Below, piece by piece: positions 47,600 to 59,200 of a stretch of 64,000 nt of DNA. The stretch spans positions 186,001 through 250,000 of the forward strand of contig JAMWFC010000025.1 in the NCBI GenBank assembly GCA_027475525.1. The letters are read 5' to 3'. The notes beneath the pieces were generated by a model. It saw nothing but the letters and a program-made list of their open reading frames with translations, was not told the origin of the DNA and did not search any database. Position 1 is the stretch's first letter; each line of letters starts with the position of its first letter. The position numbers and the translations under genes are program-made. The DNA comes from Macrolepiota albuminosa (lineage: Eukaryota > Basidiomycota > Agaricomycetes > Agaricales > Agaricaceae).

Positions 47600-48667
47600 T
47601 CAGCATCCCCGATGAGATTGATCGTGGGCTCGTGTGAGAGAAAAAAGACGACGTGTGTGAGTAGCAGGATGCTTATGATTGCGGTTAAGGAAGGCGAGTT
47701 GGAGTTCTGCACGCACGGAAGGGTTGTCTCTGAGGTACGTTTTCCAGGCTTGAGAAGTCCAACGGCCGATGGCCATGATTATATCTTCAGACAATCCTAG
47801 GGAAGCGTAAAATGTAGCGCCACCTGCTCTTGGAGAATGGCCCCCGTAAGATTTATCGACGAAGGATGAAAGTTTAGAATCGAACCACGATCGTGTGGGA
47901 AGAGAACCGTCATGGCGTAAGAAAAGCGCGAATCTTGCTCCGTGTATAGCATCGCGTCTGGATGTGTATTCATGAAGAAGTTTGACCGGGTCAGCCACAT
48001 CGTGGTGCGCAAACATCACCTGTGAACCCGTAAAAAAGCGGTCAGTTTTATGGTAAGGAAGGTCGTAAGAGGCGTAGCCGTTTGAGAATCGAAGTGAAGA
48101 ACGCTTAACAATTTTTCTCCAATCCAACGATGCTTTTGTTTTAATTACAAGTTCACCAGACCGATGGCATGCATAAAACGCACACGACATCAGAGTAGCA
48201 AAAAGTAAGTCGTCGAAATCGTTAGATGATCGAGCTCGCGCAACGAAGCTTGTCAAGTGGGAGAGACGGAGAGGAAGTTTACGATGGATTGGGTCAGCGC
48301 GAATTTTCTTAGCACCTCTGATCGCAGACGTTACGAGAGGATGAGCTCTGTTTGAGTCGTAGTCAGGATAAATATTGCGAAGGAAGTGACCAGCGCCCGA
48401 GAGATATTTGGGCCCAGATGCTATGAATTTTGACGTGTAAGCAATGTATTTTGAAAGTGTCTGGGGAGTAGGATCGATCGGAAGATTATGAGATAAGCAG
48501 AAGTTGAGATAGTCTCGAGCTCCCGTGGCATAGCAAGAGGCGGTGGATTTTTCGATGGATTGAGACTGAACATGGAGTGTCCACGCATCAAGATCAGCAA
48601 TGGACATCGGTTGGCGAGTCGGCTTTCGGGACGACCCGCCAATTACGTTCAAAAGGACTCGTTCCAT
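47600..48667 (-). CDS. Tyrosine recombinase of the Ngaro-like element
   Basis: An intact frame of 355 residues. It catalyses insertion of the element circle through a 3'-phosphotyrosine intermediate. An N-terminal SAM-like/core-binding domain (about 25-105) precedes the catalytic domain. The catalytic residues can be placed: Arg in CHRSGEL, His and Arg in GGHSPRAGGATFYA, a Trp in MAIGRWTS at the sixth position, and the nucleophile Tyr in WKTYLRDNP. The ATG overlaps the end of the RNase H frame by 19 bp, as is usual for these compact elements. All catalytic positions are present, so the recombinase could act, possibly in trans. Confidence 0.92.
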   Translation of the reverse strand: MERVLLNVIGGSSRKPTRQPMSIADLDAWTLHVQSQSIEKSTASCYATGARDYLNFCLSHNLPIDPTPQTLSKYIAYTSKFIASGPKYLSGAGHFLRNIYPDYDSNRAHPLVTSAIRGAKKIRADPIHRKLPLRLSHLTSFVARARSSNDFDDLLFATLMSCAFYACHRSGELVIKTKASLDWRKIVKRSSLRFSNGYASYDLPYHKTDRFFTGSQVMFAHHDVADPVKLLHEYTSRRDAIHGARFALFLRHDGSLPTRSWFDSKLSSFVDKSYGGHSPRAGGATFYASLGLSEDIIMAIGRWTSQAWKTYLRDNPSVRAELQLAFLNRNHKHPATHTRRLFSLTRAHDQSHRGC

Positions 48668-50330
48668 CGCGCCGATAACGAGTCTCGAGGGGGCTCGAAG
48701 TCATGGACGCGGTAAGCAGGAAATTGGTGGTGGAAATCATCGAAAAGGAGACGTGAAAGTAAGTCAGCTCGTGTGTTGTCTTTACCTGCTATGTGACGAA
48801 CACGTAAGTCTATTCCAGTTTCAATGATGATCCCAGCGACGGCTTTAACGACCGAGTTATGCATATCCTCAGTAGCGCCGAGGGTGTTAAAGACTGCTAC
48901 GGAGTCAAGGCTGTCTGTATAGATGAGCAGTCGTTTTGGAGGATGTTCGAATGAAGCCACATGGTGTATACCCGAGAGAATAGCTAGTAACTCGAGAAAG
49001 AAAATGTCAACTTTAGGTTTCGAAGGATTCGGTTTGAGCTGATAAACAAACCCTGATCCTGCATATACAAATGCAAGGGCGAGTTTTAAACTCGCGTCGG
49101 TCCATAAAACAAAATCCGCTGATGAATCATCCCAGTGCGTAGCGTCGAGGAACCTGATGCCCACTGCAGAAGGAAGGACCTTCAGGAGCCAGGACATATC
49201 GTCTGTCACTTCCCTGTTCAGAAAAACTCCAGCATGCATCGTAGATTTTGAGCCAATTTTACGATATAATGAGGAAAGTGCCGGGCGACCCCACGGCAAA
49301 ACATTTAGTAACCAATTGAGATGACCGGCTAGACGTTGCCAAGAACGGAGAGGAGGGCGACGATTCGGTGTGTTGATAAAGTCTTTGATTTTAATAATGA
49401 TGTCGTCGATGGATTCTCTCGTAAGTGTTATGGTGCCCTGATTAATGTCAGTCCAGAAACCGATAATTTTGAGACATTCTCCAAACTCCTGCTTCTTCTC
49501 GTCCCATGGACAACCGATGGAGTCCCACAGAATAAGCAACTGGGCTTGATGTCTTGGTCTGAGCTTGCGTTTCGGAAGGATAACGGCGTTTCGCATTGTA
49601 TAGAACTTGCCCGAAAGTTCTCATGTCGTCGTATTTCACTTTTGCGTCAGTTCTCGAGATGCCGTCGTTCAAACCAGAAGCAGTATGATCTGTCACTATC
49701 CTGGGCTTCCCCTTTTGCCAAACTACGAAAAGAGGAGACGAAGCCATTCCTGGAAGAAGCTCATCGATGTCGACCGGATCAGACCATCTGTTAGCCTTAA
49801 TCTCTTTGTCCTGAAAATCCCGGATGGCATTAAGATCCATGATCTCAGTCGAATAGTTGTCCAGGGGCTCCAAGTTGAAAGAGTCCCAGTTGCCATCGTC
49901 GAATGGCCAAAAGCCTTCCCTGAGACCTGTCATGACAGAAGAAACAAAAGGCTGATTTGGATGGTCCCAGAGCATAGCTTCGAAGGAATCAACATTAAAA
50001 GGGGTTTCGACTCGTATGTAACTCTTCATGGCATCTAGTGTTTTCATAATTTTTGGATCGGAAGATAAATTAGATGGAGGAGAAGGTAGAGGAGCCGCAG
50101 TTAGAGTATCGTGAGCTGAAGGAGACATAGGAGAGACGAGAGATGAGCTGTTCCAGACGAAACCTCTGCGATAGCGGGGAGAATTTTGAGTAAACGAGCA
50201 GGAGCGTTTGCGGACAGATGAGAGTGACTTCGGACCCCGATCGATTGCTTCTTCAACTCGACGCTTCGACTCCGCTTGTTGCTCTGTAAGATTGCCGTCG
50301 TGCTCTGAGTCTAGAGAGGCACTCGTCGTT
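48649..50330 (-). pseudogene. Reverse transcriptase/RNase H with core deletion
   Basis: The RT N-terminal part is open in one frame (PFVSSVMTGLREGFWPFDD, PGMASSPLFVVWQKGKPRI, VKYDDMRTFGQVLYNA). Near 49,590-49,620 the sequence jumps to the thumb region (PKRKLRPRHQAQLLILWDSI, LKIIGFWTDI) in another frame. The fingers and palm, with the catalytic Asp and the YxDD box, are missing, about 90-100 residues judged from the family. A repeated GAAACGC at the junction suggests a microhomology-mediated deletion. The RNase H that follows is complete, with acidic residues in LWTDAS, FLELLA, IYTDSLDS and AGKDNTRADLLSR. This copy cannot reverse-transcribe itself. The start of the RT frame after gag is uncertain because the overlapping frame is open well upstream. 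Confidence 0.85.
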
Positions 50331-51650
50331 ATCTTTAGCTCGATGTTTGCTGCCGCACTCGCAGCAAACACCATGCCGGCGACTATTCGTACACGGGTCT
50401 GTGTTACAATAACCCAGATTCCAGTTTTGACAGACCGTGGTGGCCCGCTTCTTGTTCGGAGCGAAACGAAACGAGGAGGTCCGCTTGGTTCCCGCCAGTG
50501 AATGGGTGATGGAAGATGAGACACCGATGAGTTGTGAAAGAAGAGGGACATGAAGCTCGTTTGGGTCGTTAAGTCTGAATGGGTTGCGAGCGTATCTGTT
50601 TCGTGTATCTGAATCAAAACGGATCGCCAGTGACGATGCTCCAGGTGAGGAGCGGAAGAAGTCGACAATTCGGCCACGGTAAAAGGCCAACTCACCCTTC
50701 CTGTGCGGGTAAAATGAGATAACTCCATCCATCCAGGCGTCAAAGGCACGCGTCCAATCAGATTCAGAAAAGATCGGACGGCGTGCGGAAGCATAATCTT
50801 TTCTAATAAGAGAAAAACCTCCGACAAACTCTCTAGGCTCATCATTGTAGTCGTAGCCTTTTTCAAGAGTCGCATAAAGCTTCTCGAAATCAACATAGTG
50901 ATCGAGAATGATGAGGCGCCAGATGGATCTTGAGATAGGATCCTTGAGCTTCTTAAGTTGAGCGATATTAACAAGGGAGTCAATAATTTTTTCTTTGCCA
51001 TACTCTTGACGCAGTTCCCATGTTTTAGCCAAGTGAGGATCGAATGATGCTTCATCCTGGAAGCAAGCAAGGTGTGGCGCGATAGCGAGTAAGGAGGAAG
51101 GAATGGCTGTGGAGTCAAAGTCCTTAAGTTCGAGACCCGACGAGGGATTATCGGCAATTCGAATAGAGTGGTCCGGCTTGGCCTTTTTCCTGGAAGGTTC
51201 CACTTCATTGAGCAGGGACGCCCATGCCGCTGATTCAATGGCTTGAGCGTGAGAAGTAGTTGGGGGGCTCGGACTATGATCAAGGAGTGTGGCGCTTCGA
51301 TCAGGTCCAGAACGGTTGGACGGATCGAGTGGAAGTGAAGGTGAGTTCGAACGTGAAGGATGACGCTCATCCCTGGTTTTGGCTTGACGAATCTCAAGGC
51401 GGTGTTTAGCGGCGTCAATGAAGTCACGAGCTTCATCGGGTCTGAAACCAGATTCATGGAGGGAGAGCACCAAGTCTGACAGACTGCGAGCCCCTTCGAC
51501 CGTCTCATCAACCAGTCTTTGACCGGTATCTGATCTTGCCCTGACAGATTCAAGCCTTTTCTCTTCCATTGTATCATGCGTTTCGGAGATTTCACGAGCA
51601 TGACGAATGCACGTTTCGCATTGACAAAGTTGAGCATTTTCTGATATCAT
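50253..51650 (-). CDS. Gag-like protein of the Ngaro-like element
   Basis: An open frame of 465 residues, first in the element and immediately downstream of A1. The N-terminal third is charged and Ser/Pro-rich. The C-terminal part carries a Cys/His cluster CQNWNLGYCNTDPC followed by RRHGVCCECGSKH and a last Cys, resembling nucleic-acid-binding zinc fingers in gag proteins of fungal DIRS/Ngaro elements. It presumably binds the RNA template. It overlaps the beginning of the RT region in a different frame, so RT may be expressed by frameshift or reinitiation. Confidence 0.82.
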   Translation of the reverse strand: MISENAQLCQCETCIRHAREISETHDTMEEKRLESVRARSDTGQRLVDETVEGARSLSDLVLSLHESGFRPDEARDFIDAAKHRLEIRQAKTRDERHPSRSNSPSLPLDPSNRSGPDRSATLLDHSPSPPTTSHAQAIESAAWASLLNEVEPSRKKAKPDHSIRIADNPSSGLELKDFDSTAIPSSLLAIAPHLACFQDEASFDPHLAKTWELRQEYGKEKIIDSLVNIAQLKKLKDPISRSIWRLIILDHYVDFEKLYATLEKGYDYNDEPREFVGGFSLIRKDYASARRPIFSESDWTRAFDAWMDGVISFYPHRKGELAFYRGRIVDFFRSSPGASSLAIRFDSDTRNRYARNPFRLNDPNELHVPLLSQLIGVSSSITHSLAGTKRTSSFRFAPNKKRATTVCQNWNLGYCNTDPCTNSRRHGVCCECGSKHRAKDNDECLSRLRARRQSYRATSGVEASS

Positions 51651-51686
51651 AGAGAGATTGTGATGACGAAATGGAATGAGTAAAAA

Positions 51687-52232
51687 TTGACGAATTTAGA
51701 AGTACAATAGTAAAATACTGGCATAAAGAAGTGAGTGAAGGGCCAACGCGACCTTCCCATCGCGAACTTACTTTAGATATTTCGTGCTGAGATGGCGCAA
51801 TGCGAATTTTTTAAAGCTTTTTAGGGACGAAATATCTAAGGTGAGAGGTGAGCCCGGCTCACCGGGTGGCCACGAGGAGGGGTGTCTCACCGATGATTCG
51901 TGAAAAGAGCAAGGATTAGAAAAAGAATAAAGTACAATGGAAAAGCTACAAAAGAAAGAAGTCGGCGGTGAGACGGACTGACAACGTGAGAGAGCGCGGA
52001 TGCGCTCACCTGGGCAGCAGATGGGGAAGGAGGCGAGCGGAGGAGAAGCCACCCAAGATGTCTAAGACCGCATGCCATGCTGACCACACCGCGGCATCTG
52101 CCAGTCCTCGGCGCCGTGCCGTGATCGGCTCACGATCTTGAAGGAGGAGGTGCGAGACAGTTCGGAGGAACTCGTGAGCACGCAGAGGCCTCCGAAAACG
52201 CTCGCTACCTACGGCGCTCGCCTTTACGCCGA
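51687..52232 (-). repeat. Split repeat A1
   Basis: 546 bp, the 5' end of the element on the minus strand. Copy of 46,851-47,396. Confidence 0.92.
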
Positions 52233-53590
52233 GGAACGTGGAATGTGAGACTTTGAGACACTCGGACTCGGAAATCGAAGTGGTGGTGGTGGTGGTGGTT
52301 GTTGTTGTTTTGGAGGGTAGGGTGGTTTGTGGCTTGTGATTAGGATTAGAATTGGGTGACAGTGGGGTGTGAGTATGACGTTTTTGTTTGAACTTGGACA
52401 TCCGCGAGATGAGACGAAACGAAACGAGACATGGGTGTGGGGGTGCACCCCCCCCCCCTCCCCCCTCTTTGATACTGATATGATATTGATATTGATTCGA
52501 TTACGGACGGTGTACGTCGTACATAGGCTAGGCGCGGCGTCCGTCACCGTCAGGTCAGGTCTGACTGCGGGGCCCGGACGTGTGGACGTACGTTATGCAC
52601 ATGGTATATTATGAATATGAATATGAATTATGAATAACCGGTTACAGCCCCCCACCCCCCCAAAAAAGTATTTGAAACATATGCATATGTTATTTGTCCC
52701 CCCCCCCCATGCGACGTTTAAAAGTGCCGGTGGATTTATTGGTTATTGAGACGTGCGGTGTCTTGTTGTTTTTTTTTTGGGTTTTTTTTTTATTTTCTTT
52801 TCTTTTTTTTAAGATTGGAGATTTGGTTATTCCGATCTGGAGAGGGTTCCAGTTCCATCCCTTTCCGATCTTTTCTCTCTTTTTTTTCCGGTTATATGTA
52901 TGTATATGTGTCAAGTCAAGTACATATGTATGTTGTTTTTTTATTAACGAGTGTGTGATATTATGATGATGATGGTTCATGCCACGGCCACGGCCATGCC
53001 ATGCCGTGCCGTGCCATGCCCCCTTAGCCTAGGAGGCCGGGTGTGTCGTTTTGATATCAGTTTGTAACCCTGGCAGTGGATGCGTGGCGGAAGATCATCA
53101 TGATTCATACCAGACGCCCAGAGGCCTAAACACAGTGCCCCAACTCTCAAGGCGGTGTGACCCGTGGAGGGGGTTTTATCAAATCGAGTTCGTGGAGTTT
53201 TCTGCAAACTTGTGCTTTGGGGCGTGGGTGCCCACCATCATTTGTCATTTACGAGTGCGTGTGTTATGCCTGGCGCTACCCACCCCTGCCTGCCGCTTGT
53301 GTATTTGTTTTGTTTTTTGGAGTGATATGTGGATAATGTGACTTGGTTTCTGATATGACACCCATGCGTGCGGATGTGTCGTATGTGTCTGTGTCTGTGT
53401 CTGTGTCCGTGTCCGTGGCACTCGTACCCGAATTGGTTTTACTGTGCTGGTTCCATTTTCATCGCACCACATCGACATCGCCAACTCACATACACGCGCT
53501 CACGCCTCGGCCTCAGCCTTTTTGGTTTTTTTTTTTTTTTTTTTTGATTGAGTGGATGTCATACAAGACACCGTTTCCGTAGACTTGCCT
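52233..53590. repeat. Microsatellite-rich region right of the element
   Basis: GGT/GTT trinucleotides (52,279-52,307), long C, A and T homopolymers (52,450-52,462, 52,698-52,709, 53,526-53,545) and TGTGTC (53,382-53,413). It continues the same kind of DNA seen left of the inserted element, so the element split one microsatellite-rich block. No gene was recognised. Confidence 0.8.
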
Positions 53591-55571
53591 ATATTCGCAG
53601 ACAGGTATGTTGATCGCGTTGCGAGGGGGACACTACAGATGCGAGGGACACTTTTCTTTCCCGCAGATTGTCGTTTTTGTGATTTGTCATTTTCTTACTT
53701 TGCCGCCCGTGAGGGTTGATGCGATAATTCCCGTGCCTGCGACGATTTTTTAAAAAAAGTGATCGATTATCACGATTCCGGTCCACCGTGAAAATAATGC
53801 TGTAAGGATAATTAATGATACCCATCATGACGGCGGTCAATTTTTTCATACCACATACGGTGGATCCATTCGACAAAAAGCATCGCTTGTTCCCCTATTC
53901 TTTCATGTTCCGTCCCAGACTGACAGAGCCCCTTGTGGCAACATATATCAACGATCTCTTTTGTGCTGCCATAACACCGGCGGCTGCGCACGTCAATGTG
54001 GTGTGAGCATTCTTCCCATTGTTTGTTAGTTTTGGATCCGCGTGCATCCATCCATCCATCAGCTAGAAAGTTCTGGAGATCGTGCGCGGTGTCCATATGC
54101 CGCAACACCGCGTCCGCAGATTGTCATTTGGCGATTCATTCAAGTTTAACCTCTGAGCCACAAATAATTTATTTCCTTGGGGACTAAATTTGCATATCAA
54201 TGATAGCTTTTTGGCAGGATCACCACGAGATCCGAATCCCGGTTCGACTCGGCTCGGTTCTACCCATACTTAAACACAAACCCCCCCCGCGCCTAAAAAT
54301 AATAACCGTATGCATTCACTTGTAATTAACATTTCTTACTTGAGCCGTTGTCTCGTTCAAGAAATCGGTCTTCGCTCTAAAGCCCGCCTTGCCTGTCGAT
54401 CTTTGGACTGAACAATCCACCCGACTCAGCTCGCCTCCACGGCGATGCAGATTGTGCGGCCCTTTCGCACCCTTTGATGTGGCAATTGCTTGTTGGCAGG
54501 GTGCATTCCAAGATGCGTGTGACATTTTTTTGTCCTTGTGGTAAGAAAGAGGCCTTCCCTTTGTTCTTTGAATTCTCGGTTTCTATTGACATCAGTGATT
54601 GGAGTAGCGAGGAGATAGATAGGTGTCTGCGCAGGGTAGAGCCCACGATCATCAGGATTCTAAATCGAAATTTGAAAAAAGAAACAAAAAAACACAAAAG
54701 AGCACGGATGCGGTAAGTTCAGTTCCTGGGTATAGTTAGAAACCAACTGTTTCTGGCGCTGTTGGCATGATTGTCGTAGTTCCGGCCATGCAACACTACG
54801 ACCGACTGGGATGATTTTTTCCGCCCCGTGTGTGTGTGCCTCAAGGGACGCAGTAGAACGACTAGCGTGACTTTATTACCCTTGTGGAGTGGCGATTCTG
54901 GCAAAGTACATTTCCAATGATCATCCGATGCACCTCTGTTCTAGTTGGTGGACACGTCGCTTTCAACGTCCATCAAATAAAGCGATCTGGGGCTATCTAA
55001 AAATATTGTTTTTTTTTTTCATTGTTCTCCTCTGGGTGGATAACTTGTCGGAAGATGTCCAATAGGGCCTACGTCACTGTGCACTCAGGGTTGGATGGGA
55101 TGCAATCACATTCCTTGCACGAATGACTGCATCAAGAACACCGTATGAAAGGGATGTACAATTACACGTATCGCGAAGTAAGCGGAATTGAGCACAGAAC
55201 CATGGATCGGGAGCAGGGTGCAAGATGATTCTGATACACCTTTAACGTTAGTTTCCGGACTGGTAACTAGACAGTTCGCCTTGCGATGTATGTGATGCCA
55301 CGGCCATGGCAATTAACCTCAGTGCAACTCGTTGTTCTGTGCGTACTCTGGATGAAGTGGAGGGCGATGATGGTGGCCCTGACGTGATTATGGATAGCAG
55401 AGCTTATATGCTCAGAAAGGTAAGAGTTTATTCCACAATTCCGGGTGCATACGTTTCCGATGCATGTTGTCGTAATAGTTCAATTGTCGCAGCAAACAGG
55501 CAAGAACCCGTGGCGTATATGGAAGCGGCATTAATACGAGCATAATAACCTTACTGATATCTTGTATGGAG
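53591..55571. other. No gene recognised
   Basis: Short frames of under 110 codons on both strands with no family motif. CpG content is normal. Confidence 0.4.
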
Positions 55572-56126
55572 TTAAGCACTCGAAGACGGCCGATTTTCGG
55601 TGTTGGACGAGGCGGAGCTCGCTAAGCGCTCCTCTTCAACACGTAGTTGAGCAATCGCACTTTCGGTGAACCCCTGGATTACCTTGGTTGATAATATGCA
55701 GAGGAAACGAAGGGGGTCGTGCTTGCCTGGGTGAACAAATATCCGGCAAGGACAGTGGTCACTGGAAAACCAGACGAATGGAGTAATGGCGGAAATGGAG
55801 GCGGTTAGTTTCCCTATTTGCAAAAAGGACAGATAAGGCTCAATTGCTTACGGGCACCGCAAAAGAGGGTCTTGTTTCTATTAAACCCCATGAGTCTCTG
55901 ACCCAGAACGGCTGACAGGAGAAACGAGACAAAAATTGGATTCAATCGTATCTCGATTACAAGGAATTGTGCTCGCCTGATGCCAACCCCGAAGTAAGTC
56001 CTGCGAAAACACCTTCTTTTCTTGCTTCCTGTGGCGGCGTAAGCCGTCTGATGAACAGCGCAAAAAGCGACTTGCCGAAACCACGCGCTTCTGGGCGTCA
56101 GCTGAAAGCTGGTTCTCTGTTTCCAT
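55572..56126 (-). CDS. Small unidentified gene divergent from SPO22
   Basis: Probable minus-strand gene from ATG 56,126 (METENQLSADAQKRVVSASR) to the stop at 55,572. The last exon encodes GFTESAIAQLRVEEERLASS, and a middle exon in another phase reads TVLAGYLFTQASTTPF, which looks like a membrane segment. At least two introns are needed and their positions are not certain. The start lies only 95 bp from the SPO22 ATG, so the two genes share a divergent promoter. I do not recognise the family. Confidence 0.42.
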
Positions 56127-56221
56127 AGTCGTTTAGAAACCACTCAAAACACTTGCGACCACGTGAGAGACGCGTACTGTCACAATGTGACACGCCTTTC
56201 TCACCCAACCCCGACAAATTC

Positions 56222-59200
56222 ATGTCGCATGGCAAAAGAAAGCAAAGCCTGCAGGAGATCCACGATGAAATACTGGGTGTGTATGACTGTCAGACTATCT
56301 CATGGCTGCTCAGTCATGTCCGTGTTTCTCGCTTAGCACTTCTCTTGACAACAAAACCTCAATTAGACGATCCAGAGTCTTCGACGCGTCCATCTCTGAC
56401 AACTGATCTCTATCAAGTAGCTTCTTTAGCAGAGTCTTTTTTGGAACAACGCCCAAGATCCAACAAGAAGAGCTGGATCCATCTTGCTGACAGTCTAGAC
56501 CAGGAAGGTTGGTCTCTGCTTGTCGGACAACACAGATAATTTCATCAATCGATCCGTCTAGGGGTCAATCTATGGAATATTTCCGGTCTCATACGCAAGA
56601 CTCCGGAGAACGATGGGCGTATACTGGTGTCCGCGCGTATGTGCTTCCTTTTCCACTTCCACTTCCGCCCTTACATCTTACACGGTTTAAATCACTAGTC
56701 AGATTAGCGGCGTTCCGTCTTATTGAAAGCGGTGTGGAAGCCAAGCCGGGGATAGAAAGTATGTAGACGTATACCGGACCTGCTGAAACGTTCCCACGTG
56801 GATCTCATGGGGGCTGACCCTCATTCTCGTAAGGCCTATTGCATATTCTCCAATTGGCGAGCAAAACAGGAGCGACCCTATCCGGTATGGCTGTAAACAC
56901 TCTATACTTGCATCTTTTCACTGTGAAACTTCTCCCATCAGAAGTCGGAAGACACGATGTCGCAGCAAGGGTGTTGACCAGTGCAGCCAAAGTAAGTAAG
57001 CTTTGTGTTGAAACTACTATTTTGCTCATCCATAACAGTATGAAGAACTCCTGAGGAATACCGATGACCCCGATGGCGTGCATCAAGCAGCCATTGCATG
57101 TGGTACCGTGGTCTATTTCTCCAGCCGGATGGAAGCTGTGGGTACCTAATCCGTTCCTTTTACACCTAATCATGTAACTTTTTTTACCAGGCATGGCAAG
57201 AGAAAAATTACACTGTTGCTGACTTCATGTCACAAAAGATTACTGGTGAGTCAATTTTTGTTGTCTTTACGCCATCCAGACGCCATCTATCACGTGTAGA
57301 CGATGATCAACGCATAACTCTTCTGCCGCTGCACTCTGTAAGCTCCCTTCAATTGGAACTATCCATCAACGTGTCATCTGGTCTATTCCAAATCTAGCGT
57401 CAACTTTTGGCATCCAAGTTCCACAGGATTGGAAAATCAATGTTAGAATCGCCTGAAGGCACAAAGCCTTCAGATGCAGTCGTATGGCTTCAGAAGGCAT
57501 TCACACTGGCAGACCCGTTAGAAGACAATATGGTACCTGGCGTCGCGGAGCTCAAAGTATGAGTCTTTCTCGGCCATCTCGCCGGCATTAATCAATTTGT
57601 CCATGAACGTACAGATATCCATCTTGCAGACATTAGGTGGTTTCCGAATCCACGCTAGTCCTCCGTGTAACATCGCTTATTTTTGCCATAGCCAGAGCAT
57701 ATTTCGTATCTGGATCATATGATAGGGCCGAAGCTACTCTTGAGGAGCTCATCCCATCCATAGACGCTTCCCCTGATCATGTAAGATTGATGTTCCAGTC
57801 AAATTTCAAACTCACTACTGAACATCAACATCTTTGTTCATTTGTCCTCTCAGGCAAGTTCCGGCTATCGAGAACTTCGGTGGCTGAGACTTGCTACTCT
57901 CAAACGAAGGAAAGCAGGAGACGCTGCCCTCCTTGATGGTTAGCTACCGAGTTCTATCGGTCCGACTTGACAATACTAACTACGGAGCATTATTTAAGCC
58001 TTCAAGTCTATTATCGATCACATGGATTACACAGAAACGAATATCACAGAGTAAAACTTTTCCCACATGCGGATTCATTTTGATCCTACCTTTATTCCCA
58101 GCATCCTCCAGGATCTTAGGACCATTCACCATCACCAGTGCGTAATTGGTCCCTTGGAGCTTGTACTGTAGATCCGCAACTAATGAAAGATCTCAAGCAC
58201 GCTTGTCACAGCTGTCCATCAACATTGCCTAGAAAAAGCTCTGTCTTGTCGTGGGACCGGAGAGGATTATATCGACCGTCTCCTTTTATCATTAATATTC
58301 CATTGTGCAAAGGATGAAGATCACGCAAGGTCCCTAAAAACCGTCGACACGACCGTCTCCTTTTATCATTAATATTCCATTGTGCAAAGGATGAAGATCA
58401 CGCAAGGTCCCTAAAAACCGTCGACACGGCATTTACTTGTACGTGATCCTGGTTCATACATGTCTCCTACCTGTCTCCGTCTTCCTTACCGCATTAAGTA
58501 ACTTTCAGCGTTATGTCAAGCCGAATTTGAACTTGGCACTGTTCCCACTACAGCATGTCTTACTGTAAGGTCCACCCACGCTCTTCCGAACGCCGATGTT
58601 GATGGTTCATACGTCCTGCAGCTGCTATGGCAGTATGGGGATCGCCACTACCATGCTAAGAAGTGGATGGAAGCAGCTGATTGGTATCTGGCTGGGAGCC
58701 ATAAGCTTTTCAAGGTGAATAGTCCTCTGGCTAGCACGAAATGTTTCCGCAAAGCAGCGTTGTGTTATATTGAACAACGTGAGTTCGCTCGGGCCTCCAC
58801 GGTGATCCGGCGTTGTCCCACCAATGAAGCGAAGACCCATTATGTCATATTTACAATCGCAGTACATCAAGGTTTGTTGCCATCCGGGTTGACAAGTCGC
58901 GTAAACTGACATTGCGGCATTTGAAAAGGACTGGAAGACGAAGGTTCGTCGCTCAGAATGGCGAGACAAGCACCACGTTGATAACGTGAACGCCACTTGT
59001 AGCAATTCGGGCTGTGCGAGAGATGGTAGATGCTCCGGACTTCGACCGAAATATGTTGCTTCTGGCGACTCAGCTCTCACACCAGTCGGAGATGAAGAGT
59101 GTTCTTCTCTCGGTGCTAGAGGCTCTTCTTAAGACTCTGAAACTGTCCAACAGCGGCGAAACAGCTGTCGAAGCTATGGCTCTAATTAGATGCATCATTA

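Larger units (their letters stand above)
46742..52232 (-). mobile_element. Ngaro-like tyrosine-recombinase retrotransposon (DIRS order)
   Basis: A 5,491-bp element on the minus strand has the diagnostic split direct repeats in the order A1 - gag - RT/RNase H - tyrosine recombinase - B1 - A2 - B2. A1 is 51,687-52,232, A2 46,851-47,396 (546 bp each, nearly identical), B1 47,397-47,491 and B2 46,742-46,822. A2 abuts B1 directly, reproducing the junction of the two element ends (GCCGA joined to CCTCTGCAG), as expected from a circular intermediate. There is no integrase or protease and no target duplication. The recombinase and gag are open, but the RT core is deleted. CG dinucleotides are plentiful, so it is younger or less methylated than the left-hand repeats. 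It sits within the microsatellite-rich zone. Confidence 0.92.

Noticed and set aside
49448..51637. 729-codon minus-strand frame as one protein
   Set aside because: Its N-terminal two thirds run antiphase over gag and look random. Only the C-terminal part from about 50,330 has RT similarity.
54215..54265. GGTTCGACTC resembling a tRNA B box
   Set aside because: No compatible A box, acceptor stem or T stem could be drawn around it.
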